Counted from the first letter of the stretch, positions 13,678 to 46,200 are shown. The stretch is 64,000 nt of DNA from Crotophaga sulcirostris (GCA_013397455.1 VYZB01000239.1:242725-306724); one strand, 5' to 3'. Notes: generated from the letters alone by a model not told the origin. Program-made: numbers and translations.

Positions 13678-14964
13678 AATCTCAATTGAGAAGAGGCCAC
13701 AGTTGGTTAAAATTATTAATTTTTGTGACTTGGGTATTTGTAGCCAGCCCAGCTTGGTCAGTCAAGGATTTGAAACAGCCTTCCTTCTCAAGTGCTGCAA
13801 TTAGTGATAATAAATAATGAAAAACTTATTCAACTAGCATGTCTGCGTGTGGAACTGGGTCAAACTGGTTGATCCGCAGTCTCAGCCTAAATTAGTGAAA
13901 ACAATAGCACACTACATGTAACTAGTTCTGATAAGCTCACTCATTCCCTTTCACAAACCATTCCTTTTTCTTCTCTCTCTCTTTTTTTATTTTTTTTTAA
14001 ATACAGAACATGATTCTGGTTCAGCTTTGCTTGCAGTAGCTCAGTATTTTGACCAGTAACTGATGTGGAAACCTGGAAATATGCACTAGGTCTGCCTAGA
14101 TTTTTGTTTCCCGAGACTTACAATAAAAAGACATAAATCTGAGAAATCAGGTGGATGGGGAAGTCATAAAACAATTTCAGGCCTTTGGGTCCCACAAAGC
14201 TAAGGCTGCCTTTTTGTGAGCCTGTTTTAAATTCCCATTCTTCACTTGGAAGCTTATCAGCACCAACGTGGTAACATTCAGAATTTTACTTGGTCATTTA
14301 ACAATTTAAAAGCTTTTCTTCTCCGTGGTGGTGAAGAATGAGTGATCTTGCATGAGCTCACATAAATGTTGGTGGCAAGCTTGCAGCCTTATACCCCTTG
14401 ACACAGTATCAAAAACTGCTTGATATAAAGGCAAGAACACGACAGAGGCAACCTAAAAATCCCCAAACAAACCCTCCCCTTCCATATCAGTGTAAGTTTT
14501 GAGAGCTCCCTTAGCAACCGGCACTGAACTTGCATATCTAATTGCTTCTTGCCAGTGATGTGAGAAATGTGCTGTGGATATATGAGAGGTGGGAAACATG
14601 TCAACCTTGTTCATGTGAGGGTTCTTCTGGTGATAAGCAGCTAGACAAGGAGCTGAGTATTTTTGCCAACAGGAGAGCATACAGGTACTCAGCTCATGAA
14701 ACAAACTAATGTAACACCATCTGTTAGTGAGGGTATTTGGATAGTTTTTGTTGTTCTCCCCCAAATGATGTCTCAGGACTTACAAGAGGGGAAAAAAAAG
14801 AGGCTAAAACATCACTTGCACTTGCTCCTATCACTTATCTTACCTGGCTCAGTCGTGTCGATCTTCCTTTTAATTAGGGTTTGTCTTTAAACCCGCCGCG
14901 GTTGTAATTAATCTTTCCATTGCCTTCCATGGATGTGAGGCTCAGTCCTTCCCCGAGCTCAGTC

Positions 14965-15145
14965 AGTATCACAGTATCACAGTATTACAAGGTTGAAAAG
15001 GACCTCTGGGATCGTCGAGTCCAACCTATAATCCAACACTAACACCAACCCATCATCTAAACCTGAGTGCCTCATCCAATCTCCTCTTAAACACCTGCTG
15101 GGTTGGTGACTCCACCACCTCCCTGGGCAGCACATTCAGGAAGCG
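14965..15145 (-). repeat. CR1-type LINE 3' fragment (TATCACAG-ended subfamily)
   Basis: Minus-oriented. The plus strand starts with tandem AGTATCAC units, then TACAAGGTTGAAAAGGACCT, GAGTCCAACCTATAATCCAA, CCTCATCCAATCTCCTCTTA and GGCAGCACATTC. It is close kin to the copy at 43101-43280 and stops at nearly the same internal point. Confidence 0.9.
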
Positions 15146-15571
15146 CAGTCAGAAAGCGAGACTGTGCTCAAGTAACTTGTGCAAGTAAAAACCTTCCCAA
15201 GGTGCTGAGGTCCTTGGGAGCACTATGACAAACTACAACCCCAGCCCACAGTCTTCTCTGATTTGTGTGGGACACCAACCCAGTACTGCTGCACCGGGCT
15301 GTTTTTTACACCCTCAGATTATAAACCTGAGTCTCTAGCAACCACTGCTGTGAAGCTTAACACACAATAAATGTCTGCTGTTGCACCAAAAGGCGGTGTT
15401 CATTGGGAGTGCTGCAGATAGTACATAACGAGCATAATTTCCAGCTTTTCCAAGCTAGCATTGACTGAGATTAGCAAGACTAACTTAATAAAGCACTATG
15501 ATAATTGCAGATTCACTGGGAAGGGGAAAAACAATCAAATGAAAAAGGACAAAACCAGCAGGGAAAGAAAA
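15146..15571. other. Short unique intergenic segment
   Basis: Between the CR1 fragment and the inferred 3' end of CDH11. No gene or repeat recognised. Confidence 0.5.
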
Positions 15572-15577
15572 TTTATT
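15572..15577 (-). terminator. Candidate distal poly(A) signal AATAAA of CDH11
   Basis: Minus-strand GGAAATAAATTT, followed by an A- and G-rich stretch rather than a clear GU-rich element. It was chosen as the farthest AATAAA before the region changes character. Earlier signals at 16275 and 17178 are equally possible. Confidence 0.35.
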
Positions 15578-17968
15578 TCCAAGCATCTACGAGAGTGCTA
15601 CAAACAATAGAGACTAAAACTCAAAGCACTTAAAACTATTAAAAAATGTAGTTGACAATGTCCTTCTTAAAAATTAAACATAAAAATGTAGAAAATGCAG
15701 TTCTTAATTCTAAAACTTGCTCAATAGTGAAGTAAAACCAGATAGCATCAATGAGGATGGAGTCCTACAAATGACTTTTTTTTGACTTTATTTCCATTTG
15801 TTAATTTGTAAATTGATACTCACTTCATATTTTAATGTTTATTTAAATTTATAATGGAGAAATGTGCAAATCTAGCAAAATATTCTTTGGATTATAAACA
15901 GAGAAAAATCAACAACCAAAGAAATTTGAACCGAGTTAATAATAAACTATAGAATTATATAGAAAGCATACAGCTATAATAAAGTGAAATATTACAATAA
16001 ACATTGTAGAGCAAATCTGCTGTTTTAGCAAACTCTGCCTTATAAAACATAGGGATATAATGGGACAAGTGAATACGTTATGAATATAGAGCTCAAACAT
16101 CATTCATAATTTTAACGAGTTAAATTTTGATCTAACTACATATATGGGGGTCTTCAGAAAAGCAATACACCAACAAATCAGATTTCCTCTCAGATCAGTT
16201 TGGTACCTGACTGCAAATGAAGTACAGGGTCTGTGAAATGAACAGTAGAAAAAATGTATATAATTTCTATTTATTGCCTCTTCCCATATTGCAGCTGCTG
16301 ATCTCTGACCCTAAACAGCAAACTATATTAAATTTAGCAGAAGTACAGCTGTACACAGATGCTGAAGATGTTGATGCACGGAACATATTCCAATCCCTTG
16401 CTCATTCTGAAATAATATTAAAAAAGTTATAGATCATTTTTCAATTAAAAACATACATTACAAAGAGCGACTCTGAAAGCACTCTGTATTTCTGTCATCA
16501 CAAATTAAAATGTCTTCCTATCAGCAGACGATGCTATTCTACTGCAGTAAATGGAAATAAATGAAATCAAAAGGAAAAAAAAAAAAAAGTAAGTGCCAGA
16601 ATCTTAATTACTACTCAGGTAAGGTAATTGTCAGGTAGAACAATCCTTAGGGACCTTATAGATAAATTAGGTCAGATTTAAGTCTCTAGAACCTACAGAA
16701 GCTGAGGATGGATACAAAAATTCACAAGCCTGGAGTAAACTGTAAGTACAGAGTACTCCTGTCCACTTACAAAGTCATTTCTGAAACCTCTGGAATTTCT
16801 AAGATATAAGATAAATGCATATTACATGGGAAATATTGAAAAGTATTACACTTAATTTAGTCCAGAAGACACAGTAGTATTATATGAAGATTATTACTGT
16901 GTTCTGGGAGCAGCCACAAGCTGTAGATAGAGGGTACAAAATGTTCACCAGACATTACATTTTTTTTAAATCTAAAAAACATTTGTAAAATGTACTTGAT
17001 TTTTAAATAATCACTTAACAAGGCAACAAACCAACTACAAACACATAATAAATAAGGCTATTAAAAGGTCACAATTGTAGTAAATTAGTCAGAACTATAA
17101 ATGGGACATTAAGAAACACTATGTTTTTCCTTATATGCTTAATAACCAGAACAAGAATTAAAAAAGAATCAGTTTATTTCAAAGTCTGCTTCTTATATTG
17201 AAGCACATATTAAAGCAACAGTACAATGTTCATAAAATATAAGTGTGATGTTGTAACATTTCTTACATGTCAGAATAGTGTATTTGTATGTATACTAAAA
17301 TAAGAATTTTAAAATTGTACAAATAGATACATTAAAAATGACATAGAAATAGGGCGCCTCCCACTGCAACAAGACAGAGTTTTTATATCTGGCACGTATT
17401 AGTTCAAGATGAAAGTATAAGCAAAAAGATTTACAAGAATCAGCAGTAACAAGTTTGATGCTCAATAGACATAATAATTGTACATTGTACTGTACATACA
17501 TCATATGGGTTTAAGCTGGCTGAATATTATATATTTCAAGTTTAAAAATGCACTACCATATTGAGTGTCCATAGTTTAAGGCGAAATTACAGCTCAGAAC
17601 TGTTGTCTTTTCTAATTTGTGGAAGCTTCTTTGACATAAAAGATTTAGATGTTCATAATACATAAAAGATTTCCTTTATTTGTAGGTTTGCTTTTAGCAT
17701 TTTCCTTCATTTAAATATTTTGTGTTTCTTAAGTGGGTTATTCCTCTAGTGAAGTTGGCAGCCAACTTCTATATTTATCTTTTGTAGGAAAAGGTACTTC
17801 ACAGTATTTACCACTTTTATGTCCTTTTTTATCAAAGGAATCCTCTCTGTCAAACTTAAATGTTTATACGAGATTTTTCTTGATTTTAAAAAAATACCTG
17901 CTTACATTTCTTCTGGATTCTTCAGAATTTCGGACACAGTTCTTAAGGCCAAATCTTAAACTTTATTG
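15572..17968 (-). other. CDH11: CDH11 3'UTR (inferred extent)
   Basis: AT-rich sequence after the stop codon with no ORF of interest and no repeat. AATAAA hexamers on the minus strand lie at 17967-17962 (two bases after the stop), 17680-17675, 17178-17173, 16275-16270, 15843-15838, 15792-15787 and 15577-15572. I take the last as the most likely distal end because CR1 and unrelated sequence follow a few hundred bases further on. The extent is a guess without transcript data. Confidence 0.45.
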
Positions 17969-36382
<18,414 letters not shown>

Positions 36383-36419
36383 TTTTGGTTATTTGGTAGG
36401 CACAGGAGTATCCAATAAT

Positions 36420-36488
36420 CTACTCCTTCCACCTTGGAAGCCAAAGACTGGAGCCACTGAAAAGTTTCAGACCAAATGTTCTGCACAT
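36420..36488 (-). promoter_or_regulatory. uORF 2 in CDH11 5'UTR (22 codons)
   Basis: ATG at 36488 in a different frame from uORF 1, which it overlaps. It stops at TAG (36420), 37 nt before the CDH11 start codon. That distance leaves little room for reinitiation, so it could reduce expression if the leader is used as drawn. Confidence 0.6.
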
Positions 36489-36514
36489 AGGATGCCAACA
36501 CACATTAAACGCAT
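36467..36514 (-). promoter_or_regulatory. uORF 1 in CDH11 5'UTR (15 codons)
   Basis: ATG at 36514, a second in-frame ATG nine bases later, and stop TGA at 36467. Both lie in the 5'UTR part of the start-codon exon, upstream of and not overlapping the main ATG. A uORF of this kind may lower translation of the main frame. That effect is inferred, not shown. Confidence 0.6.
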
Positions 36515-39386
36515 CACTTTAATGCTCTGCAGCTTCCCAACTTAATTCCTGGAAGAAAATAAAATGAAGAATAATGTTAGTTCTTTTATGTATTTGAGGT
36601 GCAAAAAAAATTTTTTTAAGCAAAATAAAACTAAGATTACCCTGGAAAATGTCAAGATTATAAGGAGATTAAAATATATTAATAATTACAAAATACTGAG
36701 TAAAGAGGGCATTTGGTGTTTTGTGACATGTAACTGCCTTGTAAAATCTCCTGACTTGCTGGTTACGGCACCTATTTGGAAGCTGAAAGATAGAGAATAA
36801 TATTCTCTCACTATCCTTCCAAATGAAATTAGCCCAAGATGCAGGATGACTGTAGAAATTCCTAATTTAGATGTAAGTCCTCTTTGGAGCTGAGATACAA
36901 GCCTTAGATATAAGCTATTAAGCCATAGGTTTAGATATAAGATAGATACCAAAATACTTGCTTGTCAAGAATGGAAAATTTCTGCACGTGCCTGGAAAAA
37001 GGCCTTTTCACAACCAAAATTTTCCCACTGAAAACAACAACTTATATTTTTCCAGGCAGGAGCATTGGCAAACACAACTCCAAGGACCTACATTTTCAAT
37101 TTAGATCTGCCTTCCTCTGAAGATCAAATCATCAAAGCAGAGCAGCAGCATTGATCAGTTCTGCTGTCTTTGTGCTGGTGACAATAAATGTCACAAACCA
37201 ATAAAAACATTTCAGGTATTTTTGATAATATAACAATTGATTTGGCTATTTATTCCTACTTTCTACTGTGTTATAAATTACCAGAATTATATTCTAATAA
37301 TTCTTAAAACACTAGATCAGAATTAATATTTGAAGCAGAAATTGCATAATACAGTGAAACTTGAACTAAGGTCTAAACCTCCAGCAGCTAACAATCCATC
37401 ATAAAGGCCATTTTGACTTTTCTCTGGGGTTTCCCATATATTCTCCTTCAATCTGTAGAGAACAGCCAATTTTTACAAGGTCCCTACAATGTTTATTTCA
37501 GCTTTCAGTGTAATTCACTTTACTCCTCTGCAAGATACGATTAAAACAGTCATACAGGCATATGTATAAATATATGCTCCCATCTTCTTTAAAACAGAAT
37601 GATTTTTTAATGAGAAATAAGGAGATCTTATACATAGTATTTGTAGCAGGTAAAATGTAAATGTAAATATAGGGAAAATCTTGAAGCTACATCACATTCA
37701 ATAACTCCAGCAACAGACAAGCATCTCGGTAGTACCAAACCCACTCATTTTGGCACGTTTTTCTCAAATCCTGAGCAGCCAAGTCCTCCGGTCCACGTCC
37801 CTTTGCAGAGTTACATAACAATAGACACCAAACACTGACAACCAAGGGTTTACAAATAAGTAATTCATAGATAAGGAATGAAATATTTGGTTTTAATTCC
37901 TAAAACAAAGCTATTTTTTTATTTTATTGAAAACTGAAATCATATCAATTGCAACACTTCAAGAACTCCAGTATAATGAATTAAATGAAACTTACACATA
38001 TAGATGCCAACATAATCTGGCTTTCCTAAGCATATTTATTAAGTACAACATATGGAAAAGAAAACAACCTTTATTATTATGGTCAGACAAAGACTTTTAT
38101 CCAGACACAATATGTGTGTAAAGTATGGAGCATTATTTCTGTGGTTTTAGAACTTTTGTGTCTCCATTTTGTTGACACCTAAAAGTAAGATAGGACTTGA
38201 TGGACTTGAAAACTGATATTTAACCTATTTTAGAAGTGGCTTAAATATGCAAAGCCTTTCAATGCTAAGTATTATAGTGGCTTTCTATGGTAATAGTTAA
38301 TTCTAGAAGGAAAGGACTCAGAAAAAATAAAAATTGAAGCCCCTAATATGCAGTATTTACTTACCAAGCTTCCCTGCCATTTAACTTTATTAAACCACAG
38401 TAAGTCTTTTTAAATACAAGCCATCTAATTCTCTACTCAGCCCACAGATGTAAAATAAGTTCTTATTCCCCTCCAGATTTACCTCCTTGTGGCAGGTGGA
38501 CATTTAACCCCACAGCAAGCAGGCTCCAAGCTACACTTGGCTGCTTGGTCTACAGAAATTTATCGATGTAGCCAAATTCTGTATATTAAGGCAGTTCAGT
38601 CTGCTTCATACTCGCATTCAGTTAACAAATGACACTGCTCTTTCAGATATATTTTTCTTTAAGCTGAATAGTTTTCAATGCCATGCCCAATGTAGCTAAT
38701 TATGCTGACATGCTATAGGAATCTATAGCATGTCATTCATGTGCAGCTGTCAGAGGTGCATGGGCTCCTAGACTGTTAAACAGTGCCTGTGTGCTCCTAA
38801 CAAGAGTGAAATAGGAAGGTATGCCTAGACAACTGCGCATTTTTAAACCTGCTGGGGAAAAAAAAGGTAAGTAAACCTCTTGCATTAATAGATTTTGGAT
38901 GCGTTTGAAAATTAAATTCACTGAAAATTTTTCTTCATTACCAGTACATAATGATCTTAAAAATAAAAATAACTAAGCAAATAACCATTATTCCTAAACT
39001 TCTCAATAAGGTTATGTAAATCAGTAAACACTTCATAAAAATGCCTAACAGCAATAGGAGAGCCAAGCTGATACATACACTGCTTATAATCAGCTATTCA
39101 AGTGTGAACTGCTGGAAACAAAACATTAATCACACACCCATTCTGAATTTACTAATAAGGATTTACGGCAAAAATTGTTTGAAATATTTTGTTTTATCCT
39201 CTGTATATACACGTATAGAGAGGAAGCAATAAGGCTACATGTCTTCAAGATAAAGAAAACTATTACCTCTCATCTACTACCTGGGCTAAAAAAAATCACT
39301 AAGACTGTTTGTGGTAATTGCTTCTGGTTTGGGTTATAAAGCAAAAGGACTAATACCAAGTTGGCTCCTTGTAAGTGACCTACTGC

Positions 39387-39545
39387 GAGATAGGTTGCAA
39401 TTAAAGCTAGAGCTGCCGGCAATAAGGGCTCCCTGGTCTCCTCCTGCACCTCTTGCCTTCTCCTTCCTGAAGTTGCTGCTCTCTGTTCAGTTATGTCGTA
39501 GCTGCCACAGCAGTAAAGCCCTCTGACTCCTCTCAGCATCAGAAA
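39387..39545. other. GC-richer patch upstream of CDH11 start-codon exon
   Basis: Distinctly richer in G and C than the flanks, with GAGCTGCCGGCAATAAGGGC and pyrimidine-rich CTCCTCCTGCACCTCTTGCC. On the minus strand a GCA|gtaggt donor-like site follows it. It could be a non-coding exon of CDH11 or only a compositional patch. No repeat recognised. Confidence 0.3.
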
Positions 39546-40734
39546 AACTAGTGGAGTGAATCAATAGGGCTCCACTGAATTCTAAGAAATTATTTAAATT
39601 CCAAACAGGTACAGTTTGGCTTTTTATAAACTCCATTCTTCCTAAAAAATACAAAATGCATCGTATACTCTTAAGTTAAAGCTAAAATAACCTTCATTAA
39701 AAACCAAAGCATTATTATTAACAAGAAAGAAGGGTGAGGTTTTTTTAGTAAGCCTACAGTTTCCTACTTCTTCAAGCGGAAAATATGGAAAAAACAGCTA
39801 AACAGTTCGTAAAGCAATTCCTTTTCTCCTGTGAAACAATACCTCATAATCCTGTAAGCATGGAATACTGATCTCAGGATGGAAATTGTTGCAGCTGACT
39901 GGGCTGCTGCTCTGGTGAGCATCCGCAAATTCCCTGTGTGCAGCACTTTCATTCAGACCCTGCACAACACTGCACAAACAGTAAACTGTCAGAATAATTT
40001 GCTTTGAATATTTCTAGTCTTTTTTTTAAAAGAATCACAGTCTTAGTGATATACTCAACATTATTATTTCTGCACATAGATGATGTTCTTCAACTGCAGG
40101 AAAGCAAATCTCAATGGGCAGTTGACCGAACTACAGCATCCTGATTTTTTCCATTGTTGCTTAGAGTTGCACAACATATAATTACGAAATCCTAAGTTTT
40201 CCAGAGAAATCATAAAAAAAATTCACTTCTCACTTCCTTAAAAGCAGTGGGTGCCAGGTTTGACCTAAGACAGACTTTTTCTCAAAAGCAAGAATATTCT
40301 CAGCATATTTTAACTGCATACAAACAAATGCTGGTAGTTTTGGTACTGAATAGCTCTATCAGGGATAAAGCAGGAAAGAAGAGTTAACCAGCCGCCACAC
40401 AAGATCAAATCATATCAGAGAGGCACAGAAACACAATGAGATTCCCAAATGTTGCCCATGTATGTTGGTCAGTTGAGGTATGCAAGACTGAGAAATGTTA
40501 AAATGATATCTAGTTCACACTCTGAAAAACAATATACACAGTGAGGTTTGCATGGAAATAGATGATCTCACTAAACAATTGTGAGAACATGCCTTCAGGG
40601 CATGTCTATCTATGTGGATAATGTGTCTGTGTTTTGTACTTGTAGCTGTTACTTAGTTCTGGAAATACAAAGCTAATAAATATCAATTTATCATAAGAAA
40701 AGTCTGTTCTACCATTACTAAATAAAATCTGTCA

Positions 40735-41035
40735 ATCATAGAATCACAGAATCATTAATGTTGGAAAAGGCCTCTAAGGTCATCAAGTCTGACCATTGCC
40801 CCAACACCACCGTGCTTACTGAACCATGTCACGAAATGGCACATCTGCACACTTTTTGGACCCCCCCGGGGATGGTGCACTGATTCCCTGGGCAGTCTCT
40901 TGCAGTGTTTCACAACTTGAAGCCATTTCCTCTCGTCTCTCATTACCTGGGAGAAGAGACCAGCACGCACTTCGCTACAACCTCCTTTCAGGGAGCTGCA
41001 GAGCACGATGAGGTCTCTTCTCCAGACTAAACAGC
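40735..41035 (-). repeat. CR1 LINE 3' fragment, about 300 bp
   Basis: Minus-oriented. The plus strand starts with the octamer repeat ATCATAGAATCACAGAATCA, then AAGGCCTCTAAGGTCATCAA, GCCCCAACACCACC, TGAAGCCATTTCCTCTCG and CTACAACCTCCTTTCAGGGA. Small ORFs on either strand here are remnants of the element. Confidence 0.94.
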
Positions 41036-43100
41036 CTCGTAAACCTGAAAAATTATATAGCTGTGTCCACAGACTATGGCACAGAGTTAAGACAGGGTCT
41101 TGACTGTTACAGATTATCCCTACTCTAAAGGGCTAATCTAAAAAGTCAGTCTGCTCTACAAAGCTTCATGCACCAATTTGAGTGACTATTTATAGATGAC
41201 TAACAGACAAATTAAAGAGCCAGCAAAGTTTATTTTAATGACAAGACCAGTCGCGGAAGTGAAGTCTAGCCATTTTTAAATTTCTTTCATTATATTTATA
41301 GCAAAAATAATCCCAAACATTCATGCTGACTTCCTGTGTGCTATTAAATGACCACATGCCAAATTATAAGAGACTAAACAACTTTTCTGATTTGTCTAGG
41401 CTATAACTTCTGGATGACACATTAAACTAGCAATTGTTTTCAGGAATACACTTGGCAGAAAGCAGTCAAGAGCACAGCGTAGCAATATAATAATGGATGA
41501 TTATGCTCTTAAATGTTTTGCAAAAGTACCAAGAAATATAGCAAACTCCCAGTCCAAATGAGAGTTTAGCTGTAATTAGAATTAGCTGAAAAGATGAATG
41601 ATTTATTTCACAATAATTTTATCGTCAGACAAGGAAATGAACAGGTTTTTAATGGCAGAATAAATATTGTATTGTATCTGATCGGGAGTTAAGAAGTTTT
41701 GAGTTTGAGGCATAAGGATAGAGGCAGGGATGGACCTGCTGTGGCCAGGCAATGCACCCAGCTTTGCAGGGACCTCTCCTCAGTGTAATCAGTCGCAGCA
41801 AAGCTAACAAGAACCTGGGCATTTGTCTGCTGTTCTGAACAGCCTCAGGGCTCATACTCCATGGTTTAACTTAAATGGGTCGCTAAGAGACTTTCTTCCT
41901 TGAATACTGTAATGGGGGGATGAAAAATGAGCCATTCACATGGAAAGAAGGTAGGAAAAAGATTTCCAGACCAAATAATCAGTTGAGTTCCACTGAGCTC
42001 ATACTGGTTAATCTTTAGGGCATATCATGAGTTTAACTACTTTGGGAGTTCTTAATAAAATACGTGAACTGAAAGATTTGAATTATTCTGTGCACAACCG
42101 TTTCATTACTCATGTGCATTAGTGAATATATGCAGAGCAGTGCCAATACAGGAGTTTGGTCGGGCATGTATTTTCATCCTCTTGTAGGCTGCTGTATTCA
42201 CATAACTAATGCGTAAGTATTTTAAACAAACTTATATGAATTAATATGAAAATACTTTTGAAGAACACTAGTTATTGCTGCAGAAAGCTATCCAGCCCTA
42301 ACCAATAAGTTTTACATATCAAACCATTTGATTTATTTTTTTCTTGTTTAGCAAAACTTTGTTCTCTTCCTTGACTCATTTCAGGAAAAAATGGTACAAA
42401 AAGGTAAACAAATAGCCTGGTCCATTTTGTTTACAAAACAATATAAAAATACCTAGAATCAGTACCTTCCACATTTAACTTAATTATTTCAATTAGTTTT
42501 TTATTTTAAACTGTTCTGCATTATCAGATTGATCTTTGAATAGTTTTAGCTTAGACACACTGCACAACATACTGGTGGAAATAAAGGCATTTAATTTAAT
42601 TTTATTTATTTTATTAACCTTATGCAACGTATCAAGCTCTGCTATACAACATAGCTAGTTTGCATGGCACACATAGCAAAAACAGTTCTTGATATAAGTC
42701 CTTTAGTCCTGAAAAATGCTGAACTTTCCATGAGATTCTAGGTACCCTAAATCTGGACAAGATTGGAATTTGAATTATTGCATTTTTCCACTGGAACTAG
42801 AATATGCCTGATTTTTCCTTGAAAGAGTTACTTCTATGATATGCTGAACTGACAATGCTGCAACACTGGTATAACATCATTCGCAAGACCTGCTTTAAAA
42901 AGAATGAGCTGAACCTGAGGATGAGTCAATATAAACTTCTATAGCTTTCAGCTGCACCCCAGCCATTAAGGGTTTGATGCATGCCTTTCCAGTCAGGAAA
43001 TCATCCCATTAGGAGATGGGGGTTTGCTTCCTTAAATGACCCCCATCTCTCCGGGCAGCATTAGGACATAGAGCCCTATTGATACACCAGCAGTGTTCCC

Positions 43101-43280
43101 TCTATCACAGTATCACAGTATTACAAGGTTGGAAAGGATGGCTGAGATCATCGAGTCCAACCTATAGCCTAACACTAACACCAACCTATCATCTAAACCA
43201 TGGCACTGAGTGCCTCATCCAATCTCCTCTTAAACACCTCCAGGGTTGGCGACTCCACCACCTCTCTGGACAGCGCATTC
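43101..43280 (-). repeat. CR1-type LINE 3' fragment (TATCACAG-ended subfamily)
   Basis: Minus-oriented. TATCACAGTATCACAG, TTACAAGGTTGGAAAGGATG, GAGTCCAACCTATAGCC, CTCATCCAATCTCCTCTTAA, ending near GACAGCGCATTC. It is the partner of the copy at 14965-15145. The ORF at 43079-43300 comes from this repeat. Confidence 0.92.
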
Positions 43281-46200
43281 TCTTAGTGTCAGTACCATAG
43301 CCCTTACTCATCACGTACAACATAGGAAAATTAAAAACTAAAGGACTCCATACCCATCAAACTGACTTCATGAATATGGCTAATATGATATATATGCATC
43401 TACAGGGAACCAAGCATTAAAGGCCAATATGCAGCAATCTAATGTAAAACATTTTGTTTAAATGACGAGCTCTGTTCTCTGAAACAGGAAAAGTTTTTGA
43501 CGCTGTATATGTAACTGGTAAATCTAATTTTTCCCAATGTGTAATTCTAAGATGAACTGCTAGCAACTAACTCCCTATGAGCCCTTCCAAAACACTGAAT
43601 ATCTCTTCTTGTTGAAGCATACGAGTATTTCAGGTCTCTCTGGAGCAAATAGCAAATAACCCTCATCTGAATGCAAATTGATATAAAGTCTTTTGTGTCA
43701 TTCACAAAACATAATTACTCTTACAAGACAGAAGTATTTAGTGCAGAAAAGGAAATTTTTCATGTTTAATGACACTTGAGAAAAAATTTGCTTAGTTATT
43801 CCACTGAATAATGAGAACATCACACTCCTCCAATTCATATTCTGCTGTTTAGCATGGGACCGCTATGTAATTATAAAGGATTATAATCTGACGTTGCAGT
43901 TCTGCAGAGCTAAATACATATATATAATTTTATATATGGTTTGCCAACAGCCAAGATTCTAGAGGTATCCTATTGCAGAGGAATTCTAGGTCATGGCAAG
44001 ATTTGTATGTGCTAAATACATAAATAAAATCTTTGCAGAACTAGTGATTTTCATCTTTACCAATAGAAGTTACCTTAAAAATGCTAAGTAAGTTTTGCAG
44101 AATCCTATTCTGAGTTCTGTAGAATCCTATGAAAGGAAATCTTAATCCTTTGCATTTTTAAATTGTGTTTTGTAACACTGTATTGGATTACTGAGATGTT
44201 TAAAGCCACTAATCCCCAGCTGCTCCAAAGAATAGTTTTTGAAATGTAGCCATATTTTCCCATAGCAGCTCTGAGACTCAGTATTAGGAAACCATAGACG
44301 AAACCATAAAACAATGGCTCTTTGAAAATAGAAGTCATTTTACAGCAAAGAGTAAGAAAAATAACTTCCTGACTAATGTGATGCAATATATCTTTCACTA
44401 TCCACCTCTGAAATCATCATGGAAGGGAAGTATTTGAACCAGACTTTGATTTAATTTGCACTGAATTCAAGAAGAGTGAAATTGCCATTTGGTGTACCTC
44501 ATACAAAGCAGGAGAAAGTAGGAAGACAACTTAGTACATTGTGAAGTGAATGACATCAAAATAAGCCAGAGAGAGTGATATTAAAAGGCTTGGGAAATGA
44601 AAAATGGCTGTAAACAGAGTTTTACATTTACTTGCTGCCCTGGGGAGATCCACTTAAGATAAATGTGACAGAGGCTGTCTGTTTTTAAGCATAAACTCTG
44701 CAGGAAAACAACTAGCATAAGAAAGGTAGTCTTATTGAAGAACAGGGTGATTGATAGAGTCATTTGAAGTAATGACTAAGCTCTTGGTAGAGTTTATTTT
44801 AAATAGTAATTGTGTTCTTGTGCGTCTCAGACAACCTGGAATTCTCATAATTTCCTGTGTACTCAAAGGCCAATGTAGTTGCAGCCTATATCCATGCAAT
44901 ATAGTTTACTATTATGTAAGTGGCTATAAATGACACCCCAAGGAGTGTCAAATAAATGGCAACTAGAGTCAACTCACTTCCAGCTACTAATGCTGTATTT
45001 TTATCTTTAAGAATTTATATTTATGAATGGCTAAATAACACTTGTGCTGTGACAGATGGTCTTTTCGGTTTATGCCAAAAATGAGGCATAAAGATTAAAG
45101 AGTGATAACTGAAAACCCATCAAAAACTAACAACTGCAGGCAGGCCTATTCAGCTACCAAACCAAACCAGAAGGAATTCCAATGAGCAACCCATTTCTGT
45201 TCTGATCTATAATCTCTTGCTGAAGGGCTGACAGCCTCCATGAGATCAGAAATCTAAACTGAATCCATGGTGTTGTACTTACAGCTTCATTTCCAGAGGC
45301 AGTTTCAGTAGTGGTGCTGAAATGCCAGATTATTATAGAATCTTCTGTAGTCTTTATATGACTAAAGTGTTCCACTACAAAATATTTTTCCATGTTGAAT
45401 ATAATTTTACTAGACTACTCGATCCCTGGCCCCTTTCAATTTGTTCTCCCTCGAGGAGGAAAGTTTCTGATAAAAGATCGCCACTTCTGAAGCGTGTGCA
45501 AACCACCCTGAGAGCAGTTTGTTTAAGTCTAGCAACCATTGTGACGCTCCTTAGAGAGGTTCACATAATTAGATTCTCTGTAACACTTATCTTTATGAAA
45601 CTTGACAAGTTAGTGAATTACTAAGAGTCACTTTCTTTGTTAGAGGAAGGTGAGAGCTAAATTTCTAATCAGAGCTGCCTTCTTTTCTGAGCATTTTTTG
45701 AGCTGCAGAGGGAAGAGTCCAGATCCTTCATCCGTGCACATATAAGTTTCTTTTTTGATAGATTGCTTAACTGTTCCAGTTCAGTGCATCTTCCATGCAG
45801 CGCAAAAAAACAGTTTGAGATTTTTTGGAATGAACAACTATATCAAAAATTAATTTTTTCATAGGCAGAGATTGTCTGTAGAGAGACCTATTTTAACTCA
45901 ATAGCATGAGATAACCACATCAGAAGGGGAGATTCAGTATATTTTGTATGAACATAATTCATTTTGAGTTAAACCTGTTCATTACGTATTTCTAACTGAT
46001 CATATGAAACACTAATACAACCCTGAGATTATGGATTGGCACTATTTCTGACCTATAATTACAAATGATTGCAACAAACCACTTCATTTGTATTCTTCCA
46101 ACAGAAACATTAACAACAATACTTTTAAAGTAGTGCCTTGCTACAGCTGGAACATTTACCATCATGATATCATGCAGAAGAGACAAAATTTAAATACTTT

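Larger units (their letters stand above)
36383..36548 (-). other. CDH11: CDH11 5'UTR part of the start-codon exon
   Basis: Reading leftward from 36548, the sequence before it is a strong acceptor: a pyrimidine-rich run ending TTTTCTTCCAG, then GAATTAAG. This gives 166 nt of 5'UTR in the same exon as the ATG. From memory, human CDH11 likewise begins with non-coding exons before its start-codon exon. The segment holds three upstream ATGs forming two short uORFs. The earlier non-coding exon(s) were not located. Confidence 0.75.
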
